Shown: piece by piece, positions 1-8,614 of the stretch
Position numbering within the stretch: position 1 is the first letter of the stretch
Layout of the letters: every line of letters begins with the position of its first letter
Assembly (NCBI RefSeq): GCF_004359575.1
Contig: NZ_SCWF01000003.1
Location: forward strand, 148,973 to 212,972
From: Macrococcus bovicus
GTDB taxonomy: Bacteria; Bacillota; Bacilli; Staphylococcales; Staphylococcaceae
Reading direction: 5' to 3'
DNA: 64,000 nt
The notes under the pieces: model-generated
The model's input: only the letters and a program-made list of their open reading frames with translations
The model's database searches: none
Told to the model about the DNA's origin: nothing
Program-made: the position numbers and the translations under genes

Positions 1-189
1 TCCTGTGTAGGCTGTCACGGCAAGAACCTGGAAGGCGCAAGTGGCCCGAACCTTACTCAGGTCGGTGCGAAATACTCTAAGGCAGAAATTGTAGACATCA
101 TCAAAAATGGTAAAGGCAATATGCCGAAAGGTCAGGCACAAGGTGATGACGTTGATAAAATTGCCGAATATTTAAGCAAACAGAAGTAA
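1..189 (+). CDS. cccB: Cytochrome c (c551/CccB-like), 3' part
   Basis: The window opens inside this gene; 62 C-terminal residues and a TAA stop remain. The fragment begins SCVGCHG, a CxxCH motif for covalent c-type heme attachment, and later has NMPKG, which supplies the methionine axial ligand expected in small class I cytochromes c. The size after the heme motif fits CccB (cytochrome c551) of Bacillus, a membrane-anchored electron carrier on the outer face that feeds a cytochrome c oxidase. Any lipobox or membrane anchor lies outside the window. S. aureus lacks such a protein, so it favours an oxidase-positive Staphylococcaceae genus. The exact paralogue cannot be fixed from the fragment. 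Confidence 0.8.
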   Translation, partial: SCVGCHGKNLEGASGPNLTQVGAKYSKAEIVDIIKNGKGNMPKGQAQGDDVDKIAEYLSKQK

Positions 190-200
190 TATTACAGTTA

Positions 201-289
201 TATAAAGATAGCATTCAAAAGATATCTTTATATCTCCCCCTATGCTATATTTGAATCAAAATGATGAAATTGATTCAAAAGCGGGGGGG
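201..289 (+). promoter_or_regulatory. Leader with mutually exclusive inverted repeats upstream of the LysM-NlpC gene
   Basis: Four overlapping inverted repeats lie between the cytochrome gene and the ATG at 296. TATAAAGATA (201-210) pairs with 223-232; ATAGCAT (208-214) with 242-248; ATTCAAA (213-219) with TTTGAAT (250-256); and TTTGAATCAA (250-259) with a perfect 10-base partner at 270-279. The element at 250-256 can therefore pair either with 213-219 or with 273-279, which carry the same heptamer. A run of seven G (283-289) that probably acts as the ribosome binding site follows the last stem. This resembles an attenuator or translation switch, but no known riboswitch class was recognised. 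Function is inference. Confidence 0.4.
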
Positions 290-295
290 TTTTTT

Positions 296-1228
296 ATGAA
301 GAAAATAGTTCTGACACTTGCTTTAGCCACAACTTTGTCGATGATAACGATGACCGGCGCTGATGCAGCTGAAAAAGTGCATGCCGGTGAATATAAAGTG
401 AAAAAAGGCGATACTTTATTAAAAGTAGCGGATAAATATGACATTTCGACTTTACGTCTCAAAAAATGGAATCATCTTAAATCTGATAAGTTGAAACCAG
501 GTAAGATCTTAATTGTTGACGAAAAAAAAGTGGAACAGGCGCAAGAACTTAAAGCGATGCTTGACCCTAAAATAGAGATAGTCAGAATCAAAGAGACGCC
601 TGAAGCTGAAATAACAGAGCCCGCTGTCCCAGGACGCAATCATGCGGCTGAGCCGACCATCACGACTCAAGAAGAACCTGTTCAGCCGGCAACCCCTGTT
701 GCCCGCCCGCATGAGGAAGAAGTCAATAGCAACTCTCAGGACACGGATTATACTGACTCAGTCTCTAGCGAGTCAGTCATTACTGACTTAGTCTCTAGCG
801 AGCCAGTCATTACTGACTTAGTCTCTACCGAGTCAGTAGAGACGGAGTCGGTAGTGAAGCAAACAGAAGAAACTCCTGCAGACAAGGCGCAAAACAAGGT
901 GGCACAGATTGCACTGAAGATTGCAGCCAATAAGACGTATGTCTATGGTGCGAATTCATCTACACAAGTCGATTGTTCTTCATTCGCTCAGCAAGTTTTT
1001 GCTGCTATGGGCAAAACACTGCCACGGACGACTTATCAGCAGATGGCGGTTGGAAAGCGAGTGACTTCTCCGGTCGCAGGAGACCTTGTCTTCTTTAATA
1101 ACGGGAGTCATGTAGGCATTTATATCGGTAATGGCCAGATGATTGATGCCTTGAATCCTAGAGAAGGCGTTAAGCAGCGTGCCGTCAGTTATATTAACGG
1201 CAGTGTGACAGGCTACTATAGATACTAA
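296..1228 (+). CDS. Secreted LysM - NlpC/P60 peptidoglycan endopeptidase
   Basis: A 310-residue exported wall hydrolase. ATG 296 is preferred over the upstream ATG at 242, because a G-rich ribosome site (283-289) precedes it and the protein then starts with a clean signal peptide (MKKIVLTLALATTLSMITM, cleavage near TGADA-AE). A LysM domain follows (residues about 30-80, YKVKKGDTLLKVADKY), then a low-complexity Pro/Glu/Ser/Thr linker containing three 10-residue repeats, then a C-terminal NlpC/P60 domain (about 200-310) with catalytic Cys in VDCSSFAQQ and His in GSHVGIYIG. NlpC/P60 enzymes cut gamma-D-Glu-diamino acid or related stem-peptide bonds. It stands alone, closed by a terminator. It could be a cell-separation enzyme; the exact bond cut is unknown. 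Confidence 0.85.
   Translation: MKKIVLTLALATTLSMITMTGADAAEKVHAGEYKVKKGDTLLKVADKYDISTLRLKKWNHLKSDKLKPGKILIVDEKKVEQAQELKAMLDPKIEIVRIKETPEAEITEPAVPGRNHAAEPTITTQEEPVQPATPVARPHEEEVNSNSQDTDYTDSVSSESVITDLVSSEPVITDLVSTESVETESVVKQTEETPADKAQNKVAQIALKIAANKTYVYGANSSTQVDCSSFAQQVFAAMGKTLPRTTYQQMAVGKRVTSPVAGDLVFFNNGSHVGIYIGNGQMIDALNPREGVKQRAVSYINGSVTGYYRY
752..841 (+). repeat. Three tandem 30-bp repeats with internal palindrome, in frame
   Basis: Three direct copies (752-781, 782-811, 812-841) differ at only a few positions. Each unit holds an inverted repeat (ACTGACT...AGTCAGT in unit 1), and the tract continues in degraded form to about 855. They encode the Ser/Val/Thr/Glu-rich linker between the LysM and NlpC/P60 domains. 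Because 30 is a multiple of 3, gain or loss of a unit would keep the frame. Confidence 0.85.
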
Positions 1229-1255
1229 AAGGACAGTTTAATCTGTCCTTTTTGT
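1228..1255 (+). terminator. Rho-independent terminator of the LysM-NlpC gene
   Basis: Stem AAAGGACAG/CTGTCCTTT with a 6-base loop, ending in a T-rich run; it begins at the stop codon. Confidence 0.8.
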
Positions 1256-1303
1256 TTAAGTTTATAGAAATGTGTCTATAAGTATATATTAGATAACAGA
1301 TAT

Positions 1304-1320
1304 ATTACGGTTAAGTAACA
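1304..1320 (-). promoter_or_regulatory. Candidate WalR box upstream of the CHAP gene
   Basis: ATTACG-N5-GTAACA reads, on the other strand, as TGTTAC-N5-CGTAAT, eleven of twelve positions of the WalR (YycF) direct repeat TGTWAH-N5-TGTWAH. It sits directly upstream of a plausible promoter (TTGAAA at 1321-1326, TATGCT/GCTAAT at 1342-1350). WalKR activates CHAP and amidase genes in staphylococci, so the position fits an activator. Inference from consensus only. Confidence 0.45.
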
Positions 1321-1388
1321 TTGAAATATCCTCTCATTTTCTATGCTAATATCATCTTACTAAGAAAATGTTGGAGGAACAATTCACG

Positions 1389-1823
1389 ATGAAAAAAATG
1401 ATGATGTCGATCTTAACAGTCCTTATGCTACTTACCTTCTCTACTGCTGTTGAACAGCCTACTGCTCATGCTTATTCTAATCCTGTTAAATATAAAGCAG
1501 CTAACTACTATACTTGGGGAAGCTGTGCATACTACGCATTCAATCGTCGCGCTCAACTCGGCCGCTATGTTTCCAACCAATGGGGCAATGCAAAGAACTG
1601 GGCATATAACGCTTCAAGTAGCGGTTACACTGTCAGCCGTAAACCAATTAAAGGAGCGGTCCTTGTTTCTCAATCAGGTTACTACGGTCACGTCGCGGTC
1701 GTTGAAAAGAAATATACAAACGGCTCAATTGTCGTCTCAGAAATGAACTACCCACGTCAAGGGGTTAAAACGTACCGCACGATCCCTAGCTACCAAGTGA
1801 GAAATTACCAATATATCTATTAA
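1389..1823 (+). CDS. Secreted CHAP-domain amidase/endopeptidase (SsaA-like)
   Basis: A 144-residue secreted protein. ATG 1389 follows GGAGG (1373-1377) and begins a signal peptide (MKKMMMSILTVLMLLTF, cleavage near AHAYS). Nearly all of the rest is a CHAP domain: catalytic Cys in YYTWGSCAYYAF, a conserved NAKNW segment, the catalytic His in GYYGHVAVVE, and the SEMNY strand that carries the third catalytic position. CHAP enzymes act as N-acetylmuramoyl-L-alanine amidases or cross-bridge peptidases in staphylococcal walls. It is the minimal form, with no LysM or SH3b targeting domain. Monocistronic, with a possible WalR box upstream and a terminator downstream. Family assignment is firm; substrate is not. 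Confidence 0.85.
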   Translation: MKKMMMSILTVLMLLTFSTAVEQPTAHAYSNPVKYKAANYYTWGSCAYYAFNRRAQLGRYVSNQWGNAKNWAYNASSSGYTVSRKPIKGAVLVSQSGYYGHVAVVEKKYTNGSIVVSEMNYPRQGVKTYRTIPSYQVRNYQYIY

Positions 1824-1831
1824 TTTTTAGC

Positions 1832-1861
1832 AAGGATAAACGAATGTTTATCCTTTTTTTT
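1832..1861 (+). terminator. Terminator of the CHAP gene
   Basis: Ten-base stem (AAGGATAAAC/GTTTATCCTT) with a short loop followed by an uninterrupted T tract. Confidence 0.9.
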
Positions 1862-1902
1862 ATGGATTCTTGCTATAATAGCGGAGAAGGAGGAGGCAGA
1901 AT

Positions 1903-2442
1903 ATGAAACGAATAGTGATGTGGGTATTAAGCGGTATTTTTATGCTGCTGGCGGCGTACAGTGTCTACACTGTCGTCCATCAGGATCCCGCAGAGTTGAA
2001 AGTCAGCGGACAAGCGCATTATATGAACAATCGCAATATCAGCAAGGAGCCGGTACAGAGTCTGGAAGGACAGAAGCTGGAGCTTAGTCGTGAACTGTCA
2101 GCTGACATCAATATCATTAATTTCTGGGCCTCCTGGTGTGAACCTTGTAATCAAGAGATGCCTGAACTGATTCAGTACAATCAGGAGAAGCCGAATCACA
2201 TTAAACTGATAGGGATGAACGTCCAGGATAAAGAGAAGGGACGGACGTCTTTCCTTAACAAGTATCAGCCTGATTACCCGATTGTGATCGGTAGTGAACG
2301 AATGGTCAAACAATACAAGATCTATAACATTCCGACCACGATTTTTGTCAATAAAGAAGGACGGGTTCTGACGACTTATGTCGGTGAACTGGAGGCCGGC
2401 AAACTGGAGACACTCATTCAGGAAGTGGAAGGGAGATCATAG
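1903..2442 (+). CDS. Membrane-anchored TlpA/ResA-like thiol-disulfide oxidoreductase
   Basis: 179 residues starting at an ATG behind a strong GGAGGAGG. One N-terminal transmembrane helix (about residues 5-25) anchors an extracytoplasmic thioredoxin-fold domain with the active-site motif WASWCEPC (about residues 74-81) and the cis-Pro strand IPTTIF. ResA and TlpA proteins reduce disulfides outside the membrane, classically the CxxCH of apocytochrome c before heme ligation. A cytochrome c gene lies about 1.7 kb upstream, which makes cytochrome maturation a reasonable but unproven role. csbA follows after 9 bases and is probably cotranscribed. It could also be a general periplasmic-side reductase. 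Confidence 0.8.
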   Translation: MKRIVMWVLSGIFMLLAAYSVYTVVHQDPAELKVSGQAHYMNNRNISKEPVQSLEGQKLELSRELSADINIINFWASWCEPCNQEMPELIQYNQEKPNHIKLIGMNVQDKEKGRTSFLNKYQPDYPIVIGSERMVKQYKIYNIPTTIFVNKEGRVLTTYVGELEAGKLETLIQEVEGRS

Positions 2443-2451
2443 GTCAGTATC

Positions 2452-2682
2452 ATGATATGGTATATACTTGCCGCTTTGCTGCCTGCTCTTATGGTGATCA
2501 TGTTCAGTAAGATGACAAAAAATAAATATACAGGATTAGCGTTAGCCGCTTTAGTGATAGGGGTATCTGTCTATAAAGGCTTTTTTCATTCAGAAATGAT
2601 TGTGTTTCTTGATACCATTTCGCTGATGCTGGGCTACTTCACTGTTGATCAGCTGAAGCTAGATCAAACGATCCACTATTGA
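2452..2682 (+). CDS. csbA: CsbA family small membrane protein (DUF2198)
   Basis: 76 residues with three hydrophobic segments (about 2-18, 27-46, 50-68) and the family-like stretch VYKGFFHSEMIVFLD. CsbA is a small integral membrane protein of unknown function; in Bacillus subtilis it lies immediately upstream of uvrBA and is under sigma B, and the same neighbourhood is kept here. It follows the TlpA-like gene by 9 bases, with only a weak ribosome site in the gap. No sigma B-type promoter is visible directly upstream, so expression probably depends on the preceding gene. Confidence 0.75.
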   Translation: MIWYILAALLPALMVIMFSKMTKNKYTGLALAALVIGVSVYKGFFHSEMIVFLDTISLMLGYFTVDQLKLDQTIHY

Positions 2683-2683
2683 C

Positions 2684-2718
2684 AGACATGGTCGCACATG
2701 CGAGCGTGTCTTTCTTTT
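2684..2718 (+). terminator. Terminator after csbA
   Basis: Thirteen-position stem from 2684 to 2711 with one mismatch, followed by TTTCTTTT. It separates csbA from the SOS-controlled uvrBA unit. Confidence 0.7.
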
Positions 2719-2723
2719 GAGAG

Positions 2724-2737
2724 CGAACAGATGTTTG
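2724..2737 (+). promoter_or_regulatory. LexA (SOS) box of uvrBA
   Basis: CGAACAGATGTTTG matches the Gram-positive LexA consensus CGAACRNRYGTTYG at every position. It overlaps the -35 element of the uvrB promoter, so bound LexA would block RNA polymerase. Confidence 0.92.
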
Positions 2738-2764
2738 TATTTTTACAGCTATCTTTGCTAAAAT
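2735..2764 (+). promoter_or_regulatory. uvrB promoter
   Basis: -35 TTGTAT (2735-2740), 18-base spacer, -10 TAAAAT (2759-2764). The start site would fall shortly before the AAGGAGG of uvrB. Confidence 0.7.
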
Positions 2765-2786
2765 AAATACGTTAAGGAGGGGTTAC

Positions 2787-4763
2787 ATGGAACATCATCC
2801 ATTTAAACTGCAGTCAGAATTTAAGCCCGGCGGTGATCAGCCGGAAGCGATCAAGAAGCTTGTAGCCGGTATTAAAGAAGGGAAACGTTATCAGACGCTG
2901 CTCGGCGCAACAGGGACAGGGAAGACGTTTACGATGAGCAATATCATCCAGGCAGTCGGGAAGCCGACATTGATCATTGCCCATAACAAGACGCTGGCAG
3001 GTCAGCTGTACAGTGAGTTTAAGGAGTTCTTCCCCGATAACCGTGTGGAATATTTTGTCAGCTACTATGATTACTATCAGCCGGAAGCGTATGTCCCCTC
3101 TACAGATACTTTTATTGAAAAGGATGCTTCAATCAACGATGAAATCGATAAATTACGTCACTCAGCGACTAGTGCGCTTTTTGAGCGTGATGACGTCATT
3201 ATCATCGCATCCGTGAGCTGTATCTATGGTCTCGGTAATCCCGAAGAATATAAGGATATGGTGGTCAGCGTCCGTACTGGCATGGAGATGGACCGCAATG
3301 CGTTACTCCGTAAACTGGTGGATATCCAGTATACGAGAAACGATATTGACTTTCAGCGGGGGACTTTCCGGGTGCGGGGAGATGTGGTCGAGATATTTCC
3401 TGCTTCACGTGATGAGCAGTGCGTGCGTGTCGAATTTTTCGGTGATGAGATAGACAGAATACGTGAAATCAACTATTTAACAGGCGAAGTCCTGAAGGAA
3501 CGAGAACATTTCGCTATTTTCCCGGCCAGCCACTTTGTGACGCGGGAAGAGAAAATGAAGCTCGCCATCGAACGGATTGAACAAGAACTTGAAGAACAGC
3601 TGAAAGTATTTCGGGCGGAAAATAAACTGCTGGAAGCGCAGCGCCTTGAACAGCGGACAAACTACGATATCGAGATGATGCGCGAGATGGGCTTCTGTTC
3701 CGGTATCGAGAACTATTCTGTTCATTTAACGCTGCGCCCTAAAGGCTCGACCCCCTATACGCTACTGGATTACTTCGGTGACGACTGGCTGATCATGGTC
3801 GATGAGTCCCACGTCAGTCTGCCGCAGATTCGGGGTATGTATAACGGGGACCAGGCCCGTAAAAAGGTGCTGGTTGATCACGGCTTCAGATTGCCGAGTG
3901 CACTCGATAACCGTCCCCTTAAATTTGAGGAATTTGAAGAAAAAGCCCGGCAATTCGTCTATGTTTCTGCGACACCAGGTCCGTTTGAGATAGAACATAC
4001 TGACGAAATGGTCGAACAGATTATCCGTCCGACAGGCCTGCTGGATCCGATCATTGAAGTTCGACCTTCAAAGCATCAGATTGATGACCTGATGGAAGAA
4101 GTCCGCTTACGTATTGAACGGAATGAACGTGTCCTGATCACGACACTCACGAAGAAAATGAGTGAAGACCTGACTGCTTACCTGAAAGAAGCAGGCATTA
4201 AAGTCAACTATCTTCATTCAGAAATTAAGACACTGGAACGTACAGAGATCATCAGAGATCTGCGTCTCGGGGTCTATGATGTGCTGATCGGGATCAACCT
4301 CCTTCGTGAAGGTCTGGATATACCGGAAGTGTCACTGATTACTATTCTGGATGCAGACAAAGAAGGCTTCCTGCGTTCAGAGCGCTCGCTGATTCAGACT
4401 ATCGGGCGCGCTGCGCGTAATGAGAACGGGAAAGTCATTATGTATGCGGATAAAATCACTGATTCGATGCGTACAGCAATAGATGAGACCAAGCGTCGTC
4501 GTGATATTCAGGAAGCGTACAATAAAGCGCATGGCATTACCCCTACGACGATCCATAAGAAAATCCGTGATGCTATCAGTGCGTCTATAGAAATAGACGA
4601 CACAGTAAAAGAAGCTAAACCGAAGAAAAAGCTGACGAAAAAAGAACGTGCAACCCGTATGGAACAGATCGAACACGAAATGAAAGAAGCAGCAAAGGCA
4701 CTCGACTTCGAACGGGCGACAGAGCTGCGTGATATCTTATTTGAACTGAAAGCAGAAGGGTGA
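2787..4763 (+). CDS. uvrB: UvrABC excinuclease subunit B
   Basis: 658 residues, the usual UvrB length. UvrB is the damage-verifying, DNA-loading helicase-like subunit of nucleotide excision repair; it takes lesions from UvrA and recruits UvrC. Visible: Walker A GATGTGKT (residues 40-47), the beta-hairpin [12 protein letters not shown] that probes the strand, the DESH Walker B, the helicase-type motifs through GRAARN, and a C-terminal UVR coiled coil (about 625-658) that binds UvrC. The ATG follows AAGGAGGGG. uvrA begins four bases after the stop, so both share the LexA-controlled promoter upstream. Confidence 0.98.
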   Translation: MEHHPFKLQSEFKPGGDQPEAIKKLVAGIKEGKRYQTLLGATGTGKTFTMSNIIQAVGKPTLIIAHNKTLAGQLYSEFKEFFPDNRVEYFVSYYDYYQPEAYVPSTDTFIEKDASINDEIDKLRHSATSALFERDDVIIIASVSCIYGLGNPEEYKDMVVSVRTGMEMDRNALLRKLVDIQYTRNDIDFQRGTFRVRGDVVEIFPASRDEQCVRVEFFGDEIDRIREINYLTGEVLKEREHFAIFPASHFVTREEKMKLAIERIEQELEEQLKVFRAENKLLEAQRLEQRTNYDIEMMREMGFCSGIENYSVHLTLRPKGSTPYTLLDYFGDDWLIMVDESHVSLPQIRGMYNGDQARKKVLVDHGFRLPSALDNRPLKFEEFEEKARQFVYVSATPGPFEIEHTDEMVEQIIRPTGLLDPIIEVRPSKHQIDDLMEEVRLRIERNERVLITTLTKKMSEDLTAYLKEAGIKVNYLHSEIKTLERTEIIRDLRLGVYDVLIGINLLREGLDIPEVSLITILDADKEGFLRSERSLIQTIGRAARNENGKVIMYADKITDSMRTAIDETKRRRDIQEAYNKAHGITPTTIHKKIRDAISASIEIDDTVKEAKPKKKLTKKERATRMEQIEHEMKEAAKALDFERATELRDILFELKAEG

Positions 4764-4767
4764 AGTT

Positions 4768-7596
4768 ATGAAAAATAAAGAGATTGTCGTTAAAGGAGCA
4801 AGAGCTCACAATTTAAAAGATGTAGATATTAAAATACCGCGTGATAAGCTCGTCGTGATGACAGGACTATCTGGTTCGGGGAAGTCGAGCCTTGCATTTG
4901 ATACGATTTATGCAGAAGGCCAGCGTCGCTATGTGGAATCGCTCAGTGCTTATGCGCGCCAGTTTTTAGGGCAGATGGACAAGCCTGATGTGGATACTAT
5001 TGAAGGCCTTTCACCCGCCATTTCAATTGACCAGAAGACGACAAGCAACAATCCGCGCAGCACGGTGTCAACTGTGACGGAAATATATGATTATTTACGT
5101 CTGCTGTTTGCGAGAATCGGAACGCCATATTGTCCGATTCATCACATCAAAATTGAATCCCAGACTATCCAGCAGATGGTGGACCGTATTATGGAGCTTG
5201 AGGAACGGACTAAAATTCAAGTGCTGGCACCTGTTGTCACCGGTCGTAAAGGTGAGCATAAGAAACTGATTGAGGACATCGGCAAGAAAGGCTATGCCCG
5301 CTTACGTATCGACGGTGAGATGACGGAAATCGGAGATGAGATCAGCTTGGCGAAGACCTCGAGTCATGATATTGACGTCATCATCGACCGTTTAGTTGTC
5401 AAACCGAACATCGAGAGCCGGTTAGCGGATTCCCTGCAGAATGCACTGGAACTTGCTGAAGGGAATGTCGTGATTGATGTCATCGGTGACAAGGAAATGA
5501 AGTTCTCCGAAAACCATGCCTGTCCAATATGTGGTTTTTCTATAGATGAACTGGAACCCAGAATGTTCTCATTCAACAGTCCGTTCGGAGCCTGCCCAAG
5601 CTGTGATGGTCTCGGCACAAAGTTGACTGTTGACCTTAGTCTGGTGATACCGGATGAATCCGTCAGCCTGGCTGATGGAGCACTGGTGCCTTGGCAGCCT
5701 ATCAGCTCGGAATACTACCCCTCTCTGCTGAGACAGACGGCCAAGCATTTCAAGATAGATATGAAGAAGCCCTTTAATAAGCTGACCCAAAAAGAACGTG
5801 ACATTATTCTGTACGGTTCACCGGAGCTGATCACCTATAAGTTCAGGCAGGATAACGGCGTCAGTCGTTCCAGAACAATGGCTTATGAAGGTATCGTCAA
5901 CAACATCGACCGTCGTTTCCATGACAGTCCTTCTGACTTTACACGCGAACAGATGCGCAAGTACATGACTGAAGAAGTATGCGAGACATGTGAAGGATAC
6001 CGTCTGAATCAGCAGGCGATGGCCGTCAAGATAAATGATGAGCATATCGGTCAGGTCGTGAAACGTTCAATCGGCCAGGCCCTGCAGTATTATGAAGAAA
6101 TTGATCTGACGGAAAAAGAGAAGGTGATTTCAGCGCTCATCATCAAGGAAATTACTTCCCGGCTGTCTTTCCTGAATAATGTCGGCTTGGAATATTTGAC
6201 GATGGATCGCCGCGCGGGTACATTATCAGGCGGTGAAGCACAGCGTATCCGTCTTGCCACACAGATCGGGTCGCAGTTGACGGGCGTCCTTTATATACTG
6301 GATGAGCCGTCTATCGGCCTTCATCAGCGCGACAACGACCGCCTCATTTCTTCTCTGGAATCGATGCGTGATCTAGGTAACACCCTGATTGTCGTTGAGC
6401 ATGATGAGGACACGATGCTCGCTGCAGATTATCTCATTGATATCGGTCCAGGTGCGGGGGTGCATGGGGGTCAGATTGTAGCGGCCGGCACACCGAAGCA
6501 AGTGATGAAGAACCCTAAATCGCTCACCGGCCAGTATTTGAGCGGCAAGAAACAGATTGATGTCCCGGAGAGCCGTCGTGAACCGGACGGACGGTATATC
6601 AAGATAAGAGGCGCACGCAGTCATAACTTAAAGGATATCGATGTGGATATTCCGCTGGGTGTAATGACTGTCGTAACCGGTGTCTCAGGCTCCGGCAAAA
6701 GCTCATTAGTGAATGATGTGTTATTCAAAGGACTGGCACAGGAAATCTATAAGACTAAAGGTAAGCCAGGTGCTCACGATTCGATAGAAGGCATTGAACA
6801 CATCGATAAAATCATCGATATTGATCAATCACCGATTGGCCGCACACCGCGTTCCAACCCTGCCACCTATACAGGTGTATTTGATGATATCCGTGACCTC
6901 TTCAGTCAGACGAATGAAGCAAAGCTTCGGGGTTATCAGAAGGGCCGTTTCAGCTTTAATGTCAAAGGTGGCCGGTGCGAAGCCTGTAAAGGGGACGGCA
7001 TCATCAAGATTGAGATGCACTTCCTGCCGGATGTCTATGTGCCGTGTGAGGTCTGCCATGGTAAACGGTATAACCGTGAGACTTTAGAGGTTACCTATAA
7101 AGATAAGAGTATCGCTGATATCTTGGAGATGACGGTCGAGGATGGCTATCATTTCTTTGAGAATCATCCGAAGATCAGCCGGAAGCTCAAGACGATAGTC
7201 GATGTCGGTCTGGGTTATGTCGCTATGGGACAGTCCGCCACCACTTTATCAGGTGGTGAAGCGCAGCGTGTGAAACTGGCTTCAGAACTTCATCGCCGGT
7301 CAAATGGCAAGACATTGTATATCCTGGATGAGCCGACCACAGGACTGCACGTCGATGATATCGCCCGCTTGCTCAAAGTCCTGCATCAGCTGGTGGAGAA
7401 CGGGGACTCTGTCATCATCATCGAACACAATCTCGATGTCATCAAGACAGCAGACCACATCATCGACCTTGGGCCTGAGGGAGGCGACGGGGGCGGTACG
7501 ATTCTTGCAGCAGGGACCCCTGAGATGATTATGGAAGTCAAAGAATCCTACACGGGTCAATACCTGAAAAAAGCGATGGCGCGTACGAAGAAATAA
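4768..7596 (+). CDS. uvrA: UvrABC excinuclease subunit A
   Basis: 942 residues, full length. UvrA is the dimeric ABC-type ATPase that scans DNA for bulky lesions and loads UvrB. Two ATPase halves are visible: Walker [10 protein letters not shown] (about 33-41) and GVSGSGKSS (about 640), each with an LSGGEAQR signature. Zinc-binding Cys clusters lie in both halves (CPIC...CPSC near 253-283; CEAC...CEVC near 738-762). The insertion domain that contacts UvrB lies between the first Walker A and the first zinc module. A terminator follows, ending the uvrBA unit. Confidence 0.98.
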   Translation: MKNKEIVVKGARAHNLKDVDIKIPRDKLVVMTGLSGSGKSSLAFDTIYAEGQRRYVESLSAYARQFLGQMDKPDVDTIEGLSPAISIDQKTTSNNPRSTVSTVTEIYDYLRLLFARIGTPYCPIHHIKIESQTIQQMVDRIMELEERTKIQVLAPVVTGRKGEHKKLIEDIGKKGYARLRIDGEMTEIGDEISLAKTSSHDIDVIIDRLVVKPNIESRLADSLQNALELAEGNVVIDVIGDKEMKFSENHACPICGFSIDELEPRMFSFNSPFGACPSCDGLGTKLTVDLSLVIPDESVSLADGALVPWQPISSEYYPSLLRQTAKHFKIDMKKPFNKLTQKERDIILYGSPELITYKFRQDNGVSRSRTMAYEGIVNNIDRRFHDSPSDFTREQMRKYMTEEVCETCEGYRLNQQAMAVKINDEHIGQVVKRSIGQALQYYEEIDLTEKEKVISALIIKEITSRLSFLNNVGLEYLTMDRRAGTLSGGEAQRIRLATQIGSQLTGVLYILDEPSIGLHQRDNDRLISSLESMRDLGNTLIVVEHDEDTMLAADYLIDIGPGAGVHGGQIVAAGTPKQVMKNPKSLTGQYLSGKKQIDVPESRREPDGRYIKIRGARSHNLKDIDVDIPLGVMTVVTGVSGSGKSSLVNDVLFKGLAQEIYKTKGKPGAHDSIEGIEHIDKIIDIDQSPIGRTPRSNPATYTGVFDDIRDLFSQTNEAKLRGYQKGRFSFNVKGGRCEACKGDGIIKIEMHFLPDVYVPCEVCHGKRYNRETLEVTYKDKSIADILEMTVEDGYHFFENHPKISRKLKTIVDVGLGYVAMGQSATTLSGGEAQRVKLASELHRRSNGKTLYILDEPTTGLHVDDIARLLKVLHQLVENGDSVIIIEHNLDVIKTADHIIDLGPEGGDGGGTILAAGTPEMIMEVKESYTGQYLKKAMARTKK

Positions 7597-7602
7597 GGAT
7601 AG

Positions 7603-7630
7603 ATCCGCATTGAACGATGCGGATTTTTTG
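7603..7630 (+). terminator. Terminator of uvrBA
   Basis: Stem ATCCGCAT/ATGCGGAT with a six-base loop, then TTTTTTG. Confidence 0.9.
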
Positions 7631-7686
7631 TTTGATTGTATTTCAGCTGGAAGTTCATTAAAATTAAGGTATGGAGGAATAACCGA

Positions 7687-8613
7687 ATGAATAGTGCTGA
7701 ACTACAGAACCATTTTAAATTTAAATTATTAGCCGGAGAAAAGGGGCTGGAGCGACCGATCAGCAACTCAGATATCTCAAGACCCGGTCTCGAGATGGCT
7801 GGCTACTTTTCTCATTACTCATCAGACCGTATACAGCTCTTAGGTACAACAGAGACCTCTTTCTTTGAGATGCTCAGTAAAGAAGACAAAGCAGAGCGGA
7901 TGAGCAAGCTCTGTCGGAAAGAAACGCCGTGCATTATTATTGCGCGGGGCATCGAGGCGCCGGAGGAATTAATCGATGCCTGTAACCGTCGTGATACACC
8001 GCTCTTCAGCTGTGAGGATGCCACGACGAATCTGATCAGCCGCCTGACCAATTATCTGGAGACCCAGCTGGCACCGGCAACAAGCCTGCATGGTGTACTG
8101 GTCGATATATACGGCATCGGGGTGCTGATCACGGGTGACTCAGGAGTCGGGAAAAGTGAGACTGCACTGGAACTCGTTAAACGAGGACATCGACTTGTCG
8201 CAGATGACAACGTTGAAATCAAGGAAGTGTCGCGTAATGTCCTGATGGGCAGCCCCCCTAAACTGATAGAACATCTCCTAGAGATCAGAGGGCTGGGCAT
8301 CATTAATATCATGACATTATTCGGGGCAGGATCCATTCTTCCGGAGAAGCGGGTCATGCTGAATATCAATCTCGAGACCTGGGACCGGGACAAGATGTAT
8401 GACCGTGTCGGACTGGTCGAGGAAACCTTATCTATCCTTGATTCTAAAATCACCAAAAAAACAATACCTGTTAAGCCTGGACGGAACCTCGCAGTCATCA
8501 TTGAAGTGGCCGCCATGAATTATCGTCTGAATAAAATGGGTGTCAACACAGCGGAAGACTTCAACAATCGTCTGAATCAGCAAATCAAAAAACAGTCACT
8601 GAAGGAGAACTAA
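7687..8613 (+). CDS. hprK: HPr kinase/phosphorylase
   Basis: 308 residues from the ATG at 7687, which has GGAGG at 7673-7677; a further in-frame ATG at 7636 lies inside the preceding terminator region and would add a non-conserved stretch. HprK phosphorylates and dephosphorylates Ser46 of HPr in response to glycolytic intermediates and so sets carbon catabolite repression. The P-loop is GDSGVGKS (150-157), preceded by the conserved [10 protein letters not shown] with catalytic His135. The HPrK signature [11 protein letters not shown] follows. lgt starts one base after the stop, so the two are cotranscribed, as in other Firmicutes. Confidence 0.97.
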   Translation: MNSAELQNHFKFKLLAGEKGLERPISNSDISRPGLEMAGYFSHYSSDRIQLLGTTETSFFEMLSKEDKAERMSKLCRKETPCIIIARGIEAPEELIDACNRRDTPLFSCEDATTNLISRLTNYLETQLAPATSLHGVLVDIYGIGVLITGDSGVGKSETALELVKRGHRLVADDNVEIKEVSRNVLMGSPPKLIEHLLEIRGLGIINIMTLFGAGSILPEKRVMLNINLETWDRDKMYDRVGLVEETLSILDSKITKKTIPVKPGRNLAVIIEVAAMNYRLNKMGVNTAEDFNNRLNQQIKKQSLKEN

Positions 8614-8614
8614 T

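Noticed and set aside
748..930. Minus-strand frame of 60 codons with a repeated Ser/Val/Glu/Thr peptide
   Set aside because: Only the complement of the palindromic 30-base repeats in the LysM-NlpC gene; no ribosome site.
1254..1279. GTTTAA-N14-GTCTAT as a sigma B promoter of the CHAP gene
   Set aside because: The -10 matches only 4 of 6, and a better sigma A-like promoter with a WalR box lies nearer to the gene.
8052..8516. Minus-strand frame of 154 codons inside hprK
   Set aside because: Complement of the conserved HprK kinase domain, no initiation signals.
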